In this document: one piece after another, positions 33,544-42,100 of the stretch
Position numbering within the stretch: the first letter of the stretch is position 1
Layout: each line of letters opens with the position of its first letter
Assembly (NCBI GenBank): GCA_018606645.1
Contig: JAGVRI010000004.1
Location: 1-64,000 of the forward strand
Reading direction: 5' to 3'
DNA from: Chloroflexota bacterium
GTDB taxonomy: Bacteria > Chloroflexota > Anaerolineae > JAAYZQ01
DNA: 64,000 bases
Made by a program: the position numbers and the translations under genes
Notes under the pieces: model-generated
What the model saw: the letters and a program-made list of their open reading frames with translations, nothing else
Databases searched by the model: none
What the model was told of the DNA's origin: nothing

Positions 33544-34793
33544 TCCAGCTCCTGGTCACCAATGCGCACCAGATCGCCCGGCCGAACCCCTGCCTCTTCC
33601 AGGGCCGCCTCGATGCCCATCGCCCTCAACTGGCGTTGAAAGCGGGCCACGGCCTCGGGGAGAACGAAGGGGGTCATAGCTGCCAGCCGCTCGATGCGCC
33701 GTCCTCGCACGCGCCAGCCATCTGCTTCCCGCTCGATGGTAAAGGCATCTTCTCGTTCTGCAGGACGGAATATGGCGGGGGCTCTGGTCACCGGTTCGGG
33801 CGGAGGCAGGCTGCGAAGCAGCTCATATGTGCGACGCATCAAGGCCTTCACCCCCTGCCCGGTCACAGCCGAGATGGCGTGTGCCTCCACCTTTCGCGCC
33901 TGCATCGCCTCCTGCACCCGCGGCCACCATGCCTGGGCGTCCGGCAGGTCCATTTTGTTCAGGACAACAATCTGAGGTCGAGCTGCCAGTTGAGGGCTGA
34001 ACAGCGCCAGTTCGCGGTTGATCACGTGATAATCGGCCAGAGGGTCCTCCGCCGCTCCATTCAGAAGATGGATCAGGAGACGGGTGCGCTCCACATGGCG
34101 CAGAAACTGATGGCCAAGCCCGGCGCCCTCGCTAGCTCCCTCAATGAGGCCTGGCAGGTCAGCCAGAACAAAGGTGGAATAATCGTCTACGGTCACCACC
34201 CCCAGGTTGGGCTGGAGGGTGGTGAACGGATAATCGGCGATTTTGGGCCGGGCAGCGCTCACCGCAGCCAGGAGGGTGCTTTTACCGGCGTTCGGCATAC
34301 CGATAATGCCGACATCGGCGATGAGCTTCAATTCCAGCCGCAGCCAGCGTTCCTGACCAGGCTCGCCATGTTCCGCCAGATGGGGGGCCTGATAGGTGGG
34401 AGAAGCAAAGGCAGCGTTGCCGCGCCCGCCGCGTCCCCCTTTGGCCACCAGGACTCGTTGTCCTTCCTCGACCAGGTCGGCCAATAACTCGCCTGTTTCG
34501 GCATCATAGACCACCGTACCTGGGGGCACGGGAATCGAGAGGTCCGCTCCGTCCTTGCCCTGCTGGTTCTTGCTTCCGCCCCGCCCGCCGCGTCCTGCCT
34601 TGAAGTGGACTTGTTTCTTAAAGTGATATAGGGTGTTCAGGTTGCGGTCCACCACCAGATAGACATCTCCGCCCCGGCCTCCGTTTCCTCCGCTGGGGCC
34701 GCCAAAGGGCACGAATTTTTCGCGGCGAAAGGCGATGCAGCCATCCCCGCCGTCGCCGCTGCGAACATAGATCTTGGCTTCGTCAAAGAACAT
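33531..34793 (-). CDS. obgE: GTPase ObgE/CgtA
   Basis: 420 residues. The N-terminal glycine-rich Obg fold starts [18 protein letters not shown], with GGxGGxGG repeats. The GTPase domain begins near residue 158 ([15 protein letters not shown], then [16 protein letters not shown] and NKMD). An OCT-type C-terminal domain (about 340-420) ends [15 protein letters not shown]. It is a ribosome-assembly and stress GTPase. The start at 34793 is preferred because most Obg proteins begin at this Met; an in-frame ATG at 34805 adds MGLP. Confidence 0.95.
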   Translation of the reverse strand: MFFDEAKIYVRSGDGGDGCIAFRREKFVPFGGPSGGNGGRGGDVYLVVDRNLNTLYHFKKQVHFKAGRGGRGGSKNQQGKDGADLSIPVPPGTVVYDAETGELLADLVEEGQRVLVAKGGRGGRGNAAFASPTYQAPHLAEHGEPGQERWLRLELKLIADVGIIGMPNAGKSTLLAAVSAARPKIADYPFTTLQPNLGVVTVDDYSTFVLADLPGLIEGASEGAGLGHQFLRHVERTRLLIHLLNGAAEDPLADYHVINRELALFSPQLAARPQIVVLNKMDLPDAQAWWPRVQEAMQARKVEAHAISAVTGQGVKALMRRTYELLRSLPPPEPVTRAPAIFRPAEREDAFTIEREADGWRVRGRRIERLAAMTPFVLPEAVARFQRQLRAMGIEAALEEAGVRPGDLVRIGDQELEWQG

Positions 34794-34845
34794 TGGCAAT
34801 CCCATGGATCGAATTGGTTCTGATGCTTACCTCCCCGCTCGGCCT

Positions 34846-35157
34846 CTATCCTTCACTCCGAGGTCCGCGCAGCCGGCTGCGGATTGCCTCACAGTGGGGA
34901 CAGGTCGGACCCTGGTATTCATGACCGCAGGTCCGACAGGTGCGGACATAGGCCGCTGCTGTTTCCCGATCGATCACGGCGACGGCCAGGATCAGTTCCT
35001 GACCGGCATGGCGGGAAAGCAGTGATTCAACCTCAATGGAGCCGATGGTCCAGCGGCCGGCTGCGTTCTGTTCCAGCAGGCCACGGATCACGTCGGCGCC
35101 CATCTCCCGGGCGGTGCTGCCCAGCTTCAAAGCGTTTGCTTTGGGAATTGGCGGCAT
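34846..35157 (-). CDS. Small C-terminal zinc-ribbon protein, unknown function
   Basis: 103 residues. The N-terminal two-thirds is alpha/beta (LKLGSTAREMGADVIRGLLEQ, then ELILAVAVIDRETAAAYVRT). The C-terminus holds a CxxC-x8-CxxC ribbon (CRTCGHEYQGPTCPHC). Ribosome site GAGGAG 6 bases before the ATG at 35157. It leads the obgE-nadD operon from the promoter at 35187-35215, suggesting a ribosome- or growth-linked role. Not recognised beyond that. Confidence 0.7.
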   Translation of the reverse strand: MPPIPKANALKLGSTAREMGADVIRGLLEQNAAGRWTIGSIEVESLLSRHAGQELILAVAVIDRETAAAYVRTCRTCGHEYQGPTCPHCEAIRSRLRGPRSEG

Positions 35158-35186
35158 GATCGCTCCTCAACGATAATCCACGATTC

Positions 35187-35215
35187 ATTATAGCTGGTCT
35201 CCCAGGATTTGACAA
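35187..35215 (-). promoter_or_regulatory. Promoter for the zinc-ribbon/obgE/nadD operon
   Basis: Minus strand TTGTCA (35210-35215), 17 bases, perfect TATAAT (35187-35192), about 30 bases before the ATG. Confidence 0.8.
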
Positions 35216-35224
35216 ATGCTCAAG

Positions 35225-35252
35225 TTGACGTCAAGGCGACTTTGAGTATAAT
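35225..35252 (+). promoter_or_regulatory. Promoter for the structured leader and methyltransferase-SET gene
   Basis: TTGACG (35225-35230), 16 bases, perfect TATAAT (35247-35252). It is divergent from the obgE promoter, with -35 boxes 9 bases apart. The transcript should start at about 35257-35260, roughly 275 bases before the start codon. Confidence 0.8.
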
Positions 35253-35256
35253 TCGG

Positions 35257-35534
35257 AATGCCTGCCTGGCTGGATTTCGATCATCGTCTCTGGACTCACC
35301 GGAATACCCCCCTATTATGCGGCCGCCCCAGGGCCGGTAACAGCGGTGAGGATGGTCGAAGAGAAAGACCAGGAAGCCAACCAATGCGCTCATGCAACCA
35401 GGCGTTGTCTGAGCACTTGTGGGGGGATCGCCAAAGGGCACAAAGTGCCTGAGGTCTCTTTGTGTTCCTGGCGTGCTGGACATTAGAATATTACTTTTGG
35501 ACAGCACCGGAGCACTCCGGCAGGGAGGCATTGA
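35257..35534 (+). promoter_or_regulatory. Structured 5' leader that sequesters the ribosome-binding site (candidate riboswitch or RNA element)
   Basis: Hand folding gives a closed multi-branch structure. The closing helix pairs 35257-35273 with 35517-35532 (AATGCCT with AGGCATT, CCTG with CAGG, CTGG with CCGG) and so covers the GGGAGG ribosome site (35523-35528). Inside it are helix CGATCATC/GATGGTCG (35278-85/35351-58) stacked on CTCACCG/CGGTGAG (35295-301/35344-50); CCAGGAA/TTCCTGG (35369-75/35465-71), enclosing GCACTTGTG/CACAAAGTGC (35413-21/35439-48); and GTGCTG/CAGCAC (35473-78/35502-07). A competing hairpin CCGGA-GCAC-TCCGG (35507-35520) could disrupt the lower closing helix and free the site. 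No riboswitch class that I know matches. The 64-codon frame here does not look coding. Confidence 0.5.
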
Positions 35535-36902
35535 ATGGGAAATTGCGGAGATCTGTACCGATTGGCCGTCTATTATGACATCGCGATGAGCCGGGATGTC
35601 AGTCGAGAGGTGGATTTTTTCGCCGCTCTTTATCGTCACACCCGTCATCGAGAGCTGCAGTCCATCCTGGACATCGCTTGCGGACCGGGGTATCATGCCC
35701 GGGCGTGCGCCCGGCGCGGCTGGCGCGCGGTGGGTCTTGATCTGAACCGGGAGATGATCGACCTGGCCCGCCAGCGGGCAGCAGCCGAAGAGGTGGAGGT
35801 GAGCTGGATCGTGTCGGACATGCGTCGCTTCCAGCTCCCCACACCGGTGGATATGGCCGTCTGCATGTTCGATGGCCTGGCTGTCCTGCTGACCAATGAG
35901 GACCTGGTCCAGCACCTGCGGTCGGTGGCCGCCAATCTCACCAGCGAAGGTCTCTATCTCCTTGAATGTACCCATCCCCGGGATTCCAACTTTCAGAATT
36001 ATGGGACGTTTCGCTATGCCGGCGAGCGGGATGGCGTGGCGGTCGAGATGCTCTGGGCCCTCAACGACCCAGCCTACGATCCGGTCACCGGCGTGGCCCA
36101 GATCGAGGTGGAGATGCGGATTCGGGAGGGCGATCACCTGCAGGTGGTCCGCGATTCCCTGCGGGAACGGGCGCTTTCCGCCTTGGACATCCAGCTCCTG
36201 GCCCAATTATCGGGGGTGTTTCAGGTCGTCGGCTGGTACGGAGACTTTGATCTGGAGCAGAAGCTGGATAACTCTCCCCGTTCGAGGCGGATGATCGCCG
36301 TTCTTCAGAAGGTAGGTCGGCGCGATGCCATGCCCGATCGACCCTCCGGGTATCTCTCGCCCAAGCTGGAGGGTCGGATCCATCCTAGAGGCGGGCGGGG
36401 GGTTTTTGCTCGGGAACCGATCAAGGCGGGAGAGCTGCTGGCCGTGTGGGGTGGGGAGGTGATCCGCGCCGAGGAACTGAACCAGGTGGATCGGTCTTTG
36501 TGGCATCTCATCATTCAGGTGGAGGAAGACCTGTACATGGTGTCGTCGCGGGAGGGGCCTTGCGATTGGGTGAACCATTCTTGCAACCCCAACGCCGGTC
36601 TGAGCGGTCAGGTCGCGTTGGTGGCGATGCGCGACATTGCGCCGGGTGAAGAGGTCTGCTTCGATTATGCGATGAGCGACGGCACTCCCTATGATGAGTT
36701 TGAGTGTCAGTGTGGCGCGCCGAACTGCCGGGGCCGGGTGACAGGCGAGGATTGGCGTCGCCCTGAGTTGTGGGAGCGGTATGCCGGGTACTTTTCGCCC
36801 TACCTGCAACGGCGGATTGACCGACTGCGGGTGGAGCAGGGGCAGGAGGCGTGGCGCACCCTGCCGGTTCCAGAGCCTGTGACCTCTATCTCATGGCGCT
36901 GA
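35535..36902 (+). CDS. Fusion of class I SAM methyltransferase and SET-domain lysine methyltransferase
   Basis: 455 residues. The N-terminal half (about 1-260) is a Rossmann methyltransferase: motif I ILDIACGPG (44-52), the acidic GLDLNREM, and a DMAVCMFDGLA motif IV region. The C-terminal half (about 270-455) is a SET domain. It starts GRIHPRGGRGVFAREPI and has WVNHSCNPN (Asn347-His348-Ser349-Cys350), the FDY tyrosine (Tyr378) and a post-SET zinc motif ECQCGAPNC (Cys391, Cys393, Cys398). SET enzymes methylate lysines; the target is unknown, as is the first domain's substrate. GGGAGG lies 6 bases before the ATG, within the closing helix of the leader. One continuous frame, so the fusion is not an annotation artefact. 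Confidence 0.85.
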   Translation: MGNCGDLYRLAVYYDIAMSRDVSREVDFFAALYRHTRHRELQSILDIACGPGYHARACARRGWRAVGLDLNREMIDLARQRAAAEEVEVSWIVSDMRRFQLPTPVDMAVCMFDGLAVLLTNEDLVQHLRSVAANLTSEGLYLLECTHPRDSNFQNYGTFRYAGERDGVAVEMLWALNDPAYDPVTGVAQIEVEMRIREGDHLQVVRDSLRERALSALDIQLLAQLSGVFQVVGWYGDFDLEQKLDNSPRSRRMIAVLQKVGRRDAMPDRPSGYLSPKLEGRIHPRGGRGVFAREPIKAGELLAVWGGEVIRAEELNQVDRSLWHLIIQVEEDLYMVSSREGPCDWVNHSCNPNAGLSGQVALVAMRDIAPGEEVCFDYAMSDGTPYDEFECQCGAPNCRGRVTGEDWRRPELWERYAGYFSPYLQRRIDRLRVEQGQEAWRTLPVPEPVTSISWR

Positions 36903-36918
36903 CTGTCCGATCCTTTAT

Positions 36919-36935
36919 GGGAGCGTTACGCTCCC
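36919..36935. other. Hairpin after the SET gene (GGGAGCG-TTA-CGCTCCC)
   Basis: Perfect 7-bp stem with a 3-base loop, 17 bases past the stop codon. No T-tract, so at best a weak terminator. Between here and 37100 I see no gene. Confidence 0.45.
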
Positions 36936-37100
36936 CCGGTTGGCGTAATGGCCTCAGGCTGGTGCATTATGTTAGGCTCTGGGCTCCCCTCAGCCCGTGA
37001 GAATGATGGGGGTATATGAACTGGGCGACAGGCCGTCTTGAAGCTCTTTTCGGATAGGCTGTGATGAGTCGGACTTTCGACAAGGATGTGCACATTGCCA

Positions 37101-37159
37101 GGAGTCGAGGCTTCAGCCGGTGTACATCAGCAGCTATGCCCGCCTGAAGGCTCGACTCC
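37101..37159. repeat. GGCTTCAGCCGG-family inverted repeat, copy 3
   Basis: Arm A GGAGTCGAGGCTTCAGCCGG (37101-37120) and arm B CGCCTGAAGGCTCGACTCC (37141-37159) with a loop of about 20 bases. Same two-arm design as 29088-29133, with G changed to C at the same position in both arms, which keeps the pairing. Confidence 0.75.
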
Positions 37160-37239
37160 AGGATGGTTCCAAGTCCGATAGGGAGTATGCTCTACCAATT
37201 TCCACCGAAAGTAAATGCTACCCTGACCCGTGCGGAGGT

Positions 37240-37268
37240 TTGCGTTTTCGTGAGGGCTATGCTATATT
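37240..37268 (+). promoter_or_regulatory. tRNA-His promoter
   Basis: TTGCGT (37240-37245), 17 bases, TATATT (37263-37268), 9 bases before the tRNA. Confidence 0.65.
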
Positions 37269-37277
37269 ACAAGTGAT

Positions 37278-37350
37278 GGTGGATGTAGCTCAAAGGCAGA
37301 GCACCGGTCTGTGGAACCGGTTGTTGCGGGTTCGACCCCCGTCATCCACC
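37278..37350 (+). tRNA. tRNA-His (GTG)
   Basis: Encoded G-1 at 37278, acceptor GTGGATG/CATCCAC, anticodon loop CTGTGGA with GTG, T-arm GCGGG-TTCGACC-CCCGT, and discriminator C73 opposite G-1, as expected for histidine tRNA. CCA not encoded. Confidence 0.95.
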
Positions 37351-37380
37351 CTAGTTCTACACAGACGCTTTCTTAAGGAC

Positions 37381-37405
37381 ACCCCCGGGCAAGTGCCCGG
37401 AGGGT
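37381..37405 (+). other. Bulged hairpin ACCC-CCGGGC-AAGT-GCCCGG-A-GGGT
   Basis: About ten base pairs with one bulge, 30 bases after tRNA-His. It may assist termination or processing together with the stronger hairpin at 37428. Confidence 0.5.
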
Positions 37406-37427
37406 AACCCCAATAGAGATGATCTCC

Positions 37428-37464
37428 GGAGGGAGCCGTTGCGGCGGCTCCCTCCCTGCTTTCT
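37428..37464 (+). terminator. Intrinsic terminator downstream of tRNA-His
   Basis: Perfect 11-bp stem GGAGGGAGCCG/CGGCTCCCTCC with a 6-base loop, followed by the T-rich CTGCTTTCT. The stretch from here to 37718 shows nothing else recognisable. Confidence 0.7.
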
Positions 37465-37718
37465 GATGAGCTGTTTCTCAGCGCCGTACCACCAGTGGCC
37501 GGTGCGGTGTAGTACATCGGCGCGGTCATCGCCGCGCTGCCCCAGAACCTGCCACTGCCCCGCTGCATGGCAACAATCCGATAGTCAAGCCTGCACGGCG
37601 ACGACTGCCGTCGAGGGTTGCCCCGTGAACAGTAAAGCCCTGGCCACAAAAGGTGTTGCAAGCCCCATGTCGAACCGGCAGAAATGAGGCGTCGTTTTAC
37701 CTGAATGAATGCGCATTT

Positions 37719-37747
37719 TTGAATTTCGCCCTGTTTTATGCTACACT
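37719..37747 (+). promoter_or_regulatory. Promoter for the exported protein gene
   Basis: TTGAAT (37719-37724), 17 bases, TACACT (37742-37747), 37 bases before the ATG at 37785. Confidence 0.65.
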
Positions 37748-37784
37748 AATATACTTGGCTTCGCAAGCGGAGGATGATAAACGA

Positions 37785-38507
37785 ATGAAACAGACGATCC
37801 GGGTCGTGTTGGTCGAGATCCTGATGGTGGCGCTGCTCACCCAGGCCTCGTGGGCTCAGGTGACAGGCCAGATCACCTCCCCTCGGGACCGGGCTTCGGT
37901 GCGGGGGAAGGTACCCATCGAAGGGAGCGCCCACGGTCCCCAGTTTCAAAAATACGAGATCCACTTTGGTCCCGAACCGAATCCTGGCGATCAATGGACT
38001 CCGATCGCCGGTTCGCCGTTCACCGTCCCGGTCGTGCAAGGACGGCTGGGACTATGGGATACGACCCTTATTCCGGATGGAGTCTATAGCCTGCGGTTGC
38101 GCGTGGTGCGCCTTGACGGCAACTATGACGAGTACTTTGTGCGGGGGATCCAGGTGACCAACACCCGTCCCACCGAGACCCCCATCCCCTCGCCCACTCC
38201 CACCTCCGCCGCGCCCACCGAGACCCCGGCTCCGACCCCCACGATCGTCGTCTGGGTGCCGACGGTGGCCAGCCCCACACCCAGGCCCACCTCCACCCCA
38301 CTCCCGACCGCTCCGCCCACCGATACACCCGAGCCGCCCGACCTGCCGTTTCAGAGCGTCAGCGACGCCGCCTGCTGGGGCGCGGGTGCAACTCTGGCTG
38401 TCTTTGTCGGCATCGGACTTCTGTTTGCCTTGAAAGGCGGCCTGGCTTCGCTGGTGCGTTGGCTGATCCGCCGGGGGCGCGAGGGCCTGGGCCTGTATGA
38501 GGATTAG
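37785..38507 (+). CDS. Exported, C-terminally anchored protein with Pro/Thr-rich linker
   Basis: 240 residues. N-terminal signal peptide (MKQTIRVVLVEILMVALLTQASWA, cleavage likely after ASWA; quoted in two parts MKQTIRVVLVEIL and LLTQASWA). Next is a beta-sandwich-like module (ITSPRDRASVRGKVPIEGSAHGP to YFVRGIQVTNTRP), then a linker of about 65 residues rich in Pro and Thr. A single transmembrane helix (about 205-228) and a short basic tail complete it. The module resembles small Ig-like domains in which a wrapped linker follows. It is probably displayed on the cell surface; no enzymatic motif. It precedes pth by 14 bases. Confidence 0.7.
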   Translation: MKQTIRVVLVEILMVALLTQASWAQVTGQITSPRDRASVRGKVPIEGSAHGPQFQKYEIHFGPEPNPGDQWTPIAGSPFTVPVVQGRLGLWDTTLIPDGVYSLRLRVVRLDGNYDEYFVRGIQVTNTRPTETPIPSPTPTSAAPTETPAPTPTIVVWVPTVASPTPRPTSTPLPTAPPTDTPEPPDLPFQSVSDAACWGAGATLAVFVGIGLLFALKGGLASLVRWLIRRGREGLGLYED

Positions 38508-38521
38508 CAGGTAGGGGAGCC

Positions 38522-39154
38522 ATGACCGAAGGGGTCCAGGACAGGCAATCTGAATCGCTGGCGCTGATCGTCGGGCTGGGCAATCCGGGCAAGGAACATG
38601 CACTGCACCGACACAATGTCGGGTTTATGGTCGTAGACGCCCTGGCCCAGGCCCACGGCCTGCGCTTCACCCGCAACCGGGGGGCGAACGCATGGGTCGC
38701 TCAGGGGCAGATCCAGAACCGGGCAGTCTTGCTGGCCAAGCCTCGGACCTTTATGAATCTCAGCGGTCGAGCAGTCCACCGGCTCCGCCAGTCCCATCAG
38801 GTCTCTCCCGAGCAGATCCTGGTGGTCTGTGATGATCTGGACCTCCCGTTGGGCCGTCTCCGGATGCGTCCTGCCGGGGGGTCTGGCGGGCACAAAGGGA
38901 TGCAGTCGATCATTGACAGCCTGGGTACCCAATCTTTTCCTCGTCTGCGGGTGGGTATCGATCGTCCGTCCGGCTCCATGGACCCGGCGGACTATGTCCT
39001 TCAGCCCTTTGACGCAGCGCAGAGGCCGCTTCTGCTCGAGGCAATCCAGTGGGCAGTGGCCGCCATCGAGTGTTGGTTGGCGGAGGGAATCGTGGCGGCC
39101 ATGGACCGCTTTAACCGCGCGATGGGTCATCCATCGCCAGGAGAAGAGACGTGA
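38522..39154 (+). CDS. pth: Peptidyl-tRNA hydrolase
   Basis: 210 residues. LIVGLGNPGKEHALHRHNVGFMVVDALA contains the catalytic histidine (RHNVG). KPRTFMNLSGRAV and VCDDLDLPLGRLRMRPAGGSGGHKGMQSI are the other two family signatures. It frees tRNA from stalled peptidyl-tRNA. About 14 residues precede the usual start, so a later start cannot be excluded. Its stop overlaps the GTG of mfd (GTGA), a pth-mfd coupling also common in Firmicutes. Confidence 0.95.
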   Translation: MTEGVQDRQSESLALIVGLGNPGKEHALHRHNVGFMVVDALAQAHGLRFTRNRGANAWVAQGQIQNRAVLLAKPRTFMNLSGRAVHRLRQSHQVSPEQILVVCDDLDLPLGRLRMRPAGGSGGHKGMQSIIDSLGTQSFPRLRVGIDRPSGSMDPADYVLQPFDAAQRPLLLEAIQWAVAAIECWLAEGIVAAMDRFNRAMGHPSPGEET

Positions 39155-42100
39155 ATCTGTCTGGGCTTCTCCCATTGCTCCACCAAGCGCCTGCCTACCG
39201 GCAGCTCGTAGAGATCATCGAGGCGGAACTCCTGGACAGGACCGCCGATGTCCGGCCGGCCCACCCGCTGGGAGTGATCACCGCCGCGCAGCCCTACCTG
39301 CTCGCTGCTTTGTATCGGCACTTCCAGCGGCCGGTCCTTCTCCTGACCGCCCGCGCCGAGCGCGTTAACCACTGGATCGACCAGTTGCGCATCTGGACCG
39401 GTTCGGAATCGATCCTGTCCTTCCCTGAACCGGATGGGCTGCCCTACGAGCGAGTACCGTGGGCGAGGGAGACGGTGAGCGATCGGTTGACCTCCCTCAC
39501 CGCGTTCCTGACCTGGAAGGGAGCCATCGACGGCCACGAACCTCCTTTTGTCGTTGCTTCGGCCAGGGCGTTGATGCACAAAACCGTGCCGGTTCGTGAA
39601 TTCCGGTTGGGGCTGCGGGAATATGAACAGGGCCAGGAAATTGACCTGCAACGGACCCTGAACCTCTGGGTGGCCCATGGCTATCGCCCCGAACCCCTGG
39701 TCGAAGAACCGGGCGCTTTTAGTCGGCGAGGTGGATTGGTGGACGTCTTCCCGCCCAACCTGCCTCAACCGGTGCGTCTGGACCTTTTTGGGGATGAGAT
39801 TGACACGATCCGGGCCTTTGATGCCACCACCCAACGATCCCGAGAGCACATGGATCGCTTTGTCCTTGCCCCGGCCACCGAGGCTCTGCCTCGGTTGGCT
39901 CCGTTTGCTGCGCAGCGCGCCGCTGCCCTGGATCTGAGTCTCTGTCATCCGGCTGCCAGGATGGAGGTTCAACACGATCTTCAGGCGTTGGAAGAGGGGC
40001 TCTTTTTCCGAGGGATCGAGTTCTATCTGCCCTTCTTTTTCTCCCATCCTGCCACTATTCTCGATTATCTGCCGACCGAAGGCCTGTGTGTGGTGGACGA
40101 CTGGGACGCCCTGATGGCCGCCGTCATCGATGTGGAGCACCAGGCCCAGAGCCTCGAACAGGACCTGATCAAGGCCGGGGAGCTGCCGGCCAACTTTTCC
40201 TCGTTAGCAAAGCCTTACTTTTCCTGGGAAGAACTCCGCGAAACGCTTCTTCGCCGACATCCGCTGATCCTGGGGGGCGAGCCAAAATCCCGCGAACTGG
40301 GAGCCGGCTCTATCGCGCAGGTCTTTACCTATGGCGAGTCATACGGCGGCCAGCTCAAACGGGTGTTGGAAGGTTGTCAGGAAATGCGGCGGGCCGGGCA
40401 GCGAGTCGTATTGGTCAGCCGTCAGGCGCAGCGCATTTCCGAATTGCTGGCCGATCGCGGGATCACCGCCACACCGGTCGAGGAGGTGCGGGAGCCTCCG
40501 CCGCCACGTAGCCTGACCTTGGTGCAGGGGACGCTAGCGGAGGGGTGGACGCTTGTCCACGAGTGTTCCCTGTTGACCGACGCCGAGGTATTTGGCTGGA
40601 CCCGACCCGCGCCACGCCGGGTACGGCGGCCCCGACCGGTGGCACCCGAAACCTTTTTTGCTGATGTCCAACCCGGTTCATACGTCGTCCACGTCGAGCA
40701 TGGGATCGGCATCTTCCGTGGCCTGGAAAAGATGTCGTACGGCGGCGTGGAGCGGGAATACCTTCTGGTGGAATATGCCGCCGGAGACAAGCTGTATGTG
40801 CCGGTGTACCAGGCCGATCGCCTCAGTCGCTACGTCGGGGTCAGCGAGCGCCCTCCCCACATTAACCGTCTCGGTACCGCCGAATGGGAACAGATCAAGG
40901 CCAGAGCCAGGAAAGCGGTGGAGGAGATCGCCGATGAATTGCTGGCCCTCTATGCCGCCCGCGAGGTGGTGCCAGGCCATGCCTTTAGCCCCGACACTCA
41001 GTGGCAGGATGAATTGGAAGCCTCCTTCCCTTACATGGAAACCGAGGCTCAACTCCGGGCGCTGGAGGAGATCAAAGCGGACATGGAGCAGCCGCGTCCC
41101 ATGGATCGCCTGGTCTGTGGGGATGTGGGCTATGGCAAAACAGAAGTCGCCATCCGGGCTGCGTTCAAGGCGGTGATGGATGGAAAACAGGTAGCGGTAT
41201 TGGTGCCGACCACGGTCCTGGCTCAGCAGCATTACCAGACTTTTACTGAACGCCTGAAACCCTTTCCGGTCACCGTGGAGATGCTCTCCCGCTTTCTGAG
41301 CCGCAAGAAGCAGGAGCAGGTCGTCAAGCGGCTGGCGCAGGGGAGCGTAGACATTGTGATCGGCACCCATCGTCTGTTGTCCGATGATGTCAAGTTCAAA
41401 GACCTGGGGCTGCTCATCATTGACGAGGAACAACGGTTTGGAGTTGTCCACAAGGAACGGCTCAAACAGATTCGCCAGGAAGTGGATGTGCTCACCCTGA
41501 CCGCTACGCCGATCCCCCGCACGCTCTATATGTCGTTGACTGGGGTGCGGGACATGAGCAGCATTGACACCCCGCCGGAAGAGCGACTGCCGGTGCGCAC
41601 CCATGTGAGCGAGTACGATGAAACCCTGATCCGCAAAGCGATTCTGCGCGAGGTCGATCGGGGAGGACAGGTGTACTTTGTCCACAATAAGGTCATGAGC
41701 ATCTACCAGATGGCCCAGCGACTGCGCAAGCTGGTCCCCGGGGTGCGAATCGAAATTGCCCATGGTCAGATGGCAGAGCGGGAACTGGAGCGGGTGATGT
41801 TAGAGTTTGCCGCGGGCAAGATCGATGTGCTGGTGTGCACGAGTATCATTGAGAGCGGGCTGGATATTCCCAACGCCAATACTTTGATCGTCAACCGCGC
41901 CGATCAATTCGGCTTGGCGCAACTCTATCAACTCAAGGGTCGGGTCGGGCGCGGCGCGCGGCGCGCCTATGCCTATTTTCTGCACCCCAAAGTGACTTCC
42001 CTCACCGAATCGGCCCGGGAGCGCCTGAGGGTCATCCGCGAAGCGACCGAGTTGGGAGCTGGATTCCGGATCGCCATGCAGGACCTCGAGATCCGAGGAG

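Noticed and set aside
35258-35452. 64-codon frame at the start of the leader RNA
   Set aside because: No ribosome site at the very transcript end, odd composition, and the region is better explained by base pairing.
35257-35534. RNase P RNA, tmRNA or 6S RNA in the 35.3 kb leader
   Set aside because: None of the hallmark sequences (GAGGAAAGTC and ACAGAAA for RNase P, GGGG...TTCGAC for tmRNA) is present.
29016-37159. CRISPR array from clustered palindromes
   Set aside because: Repeats are isolated, unevenly spaced and unaccompanied by spacers or cas genes.
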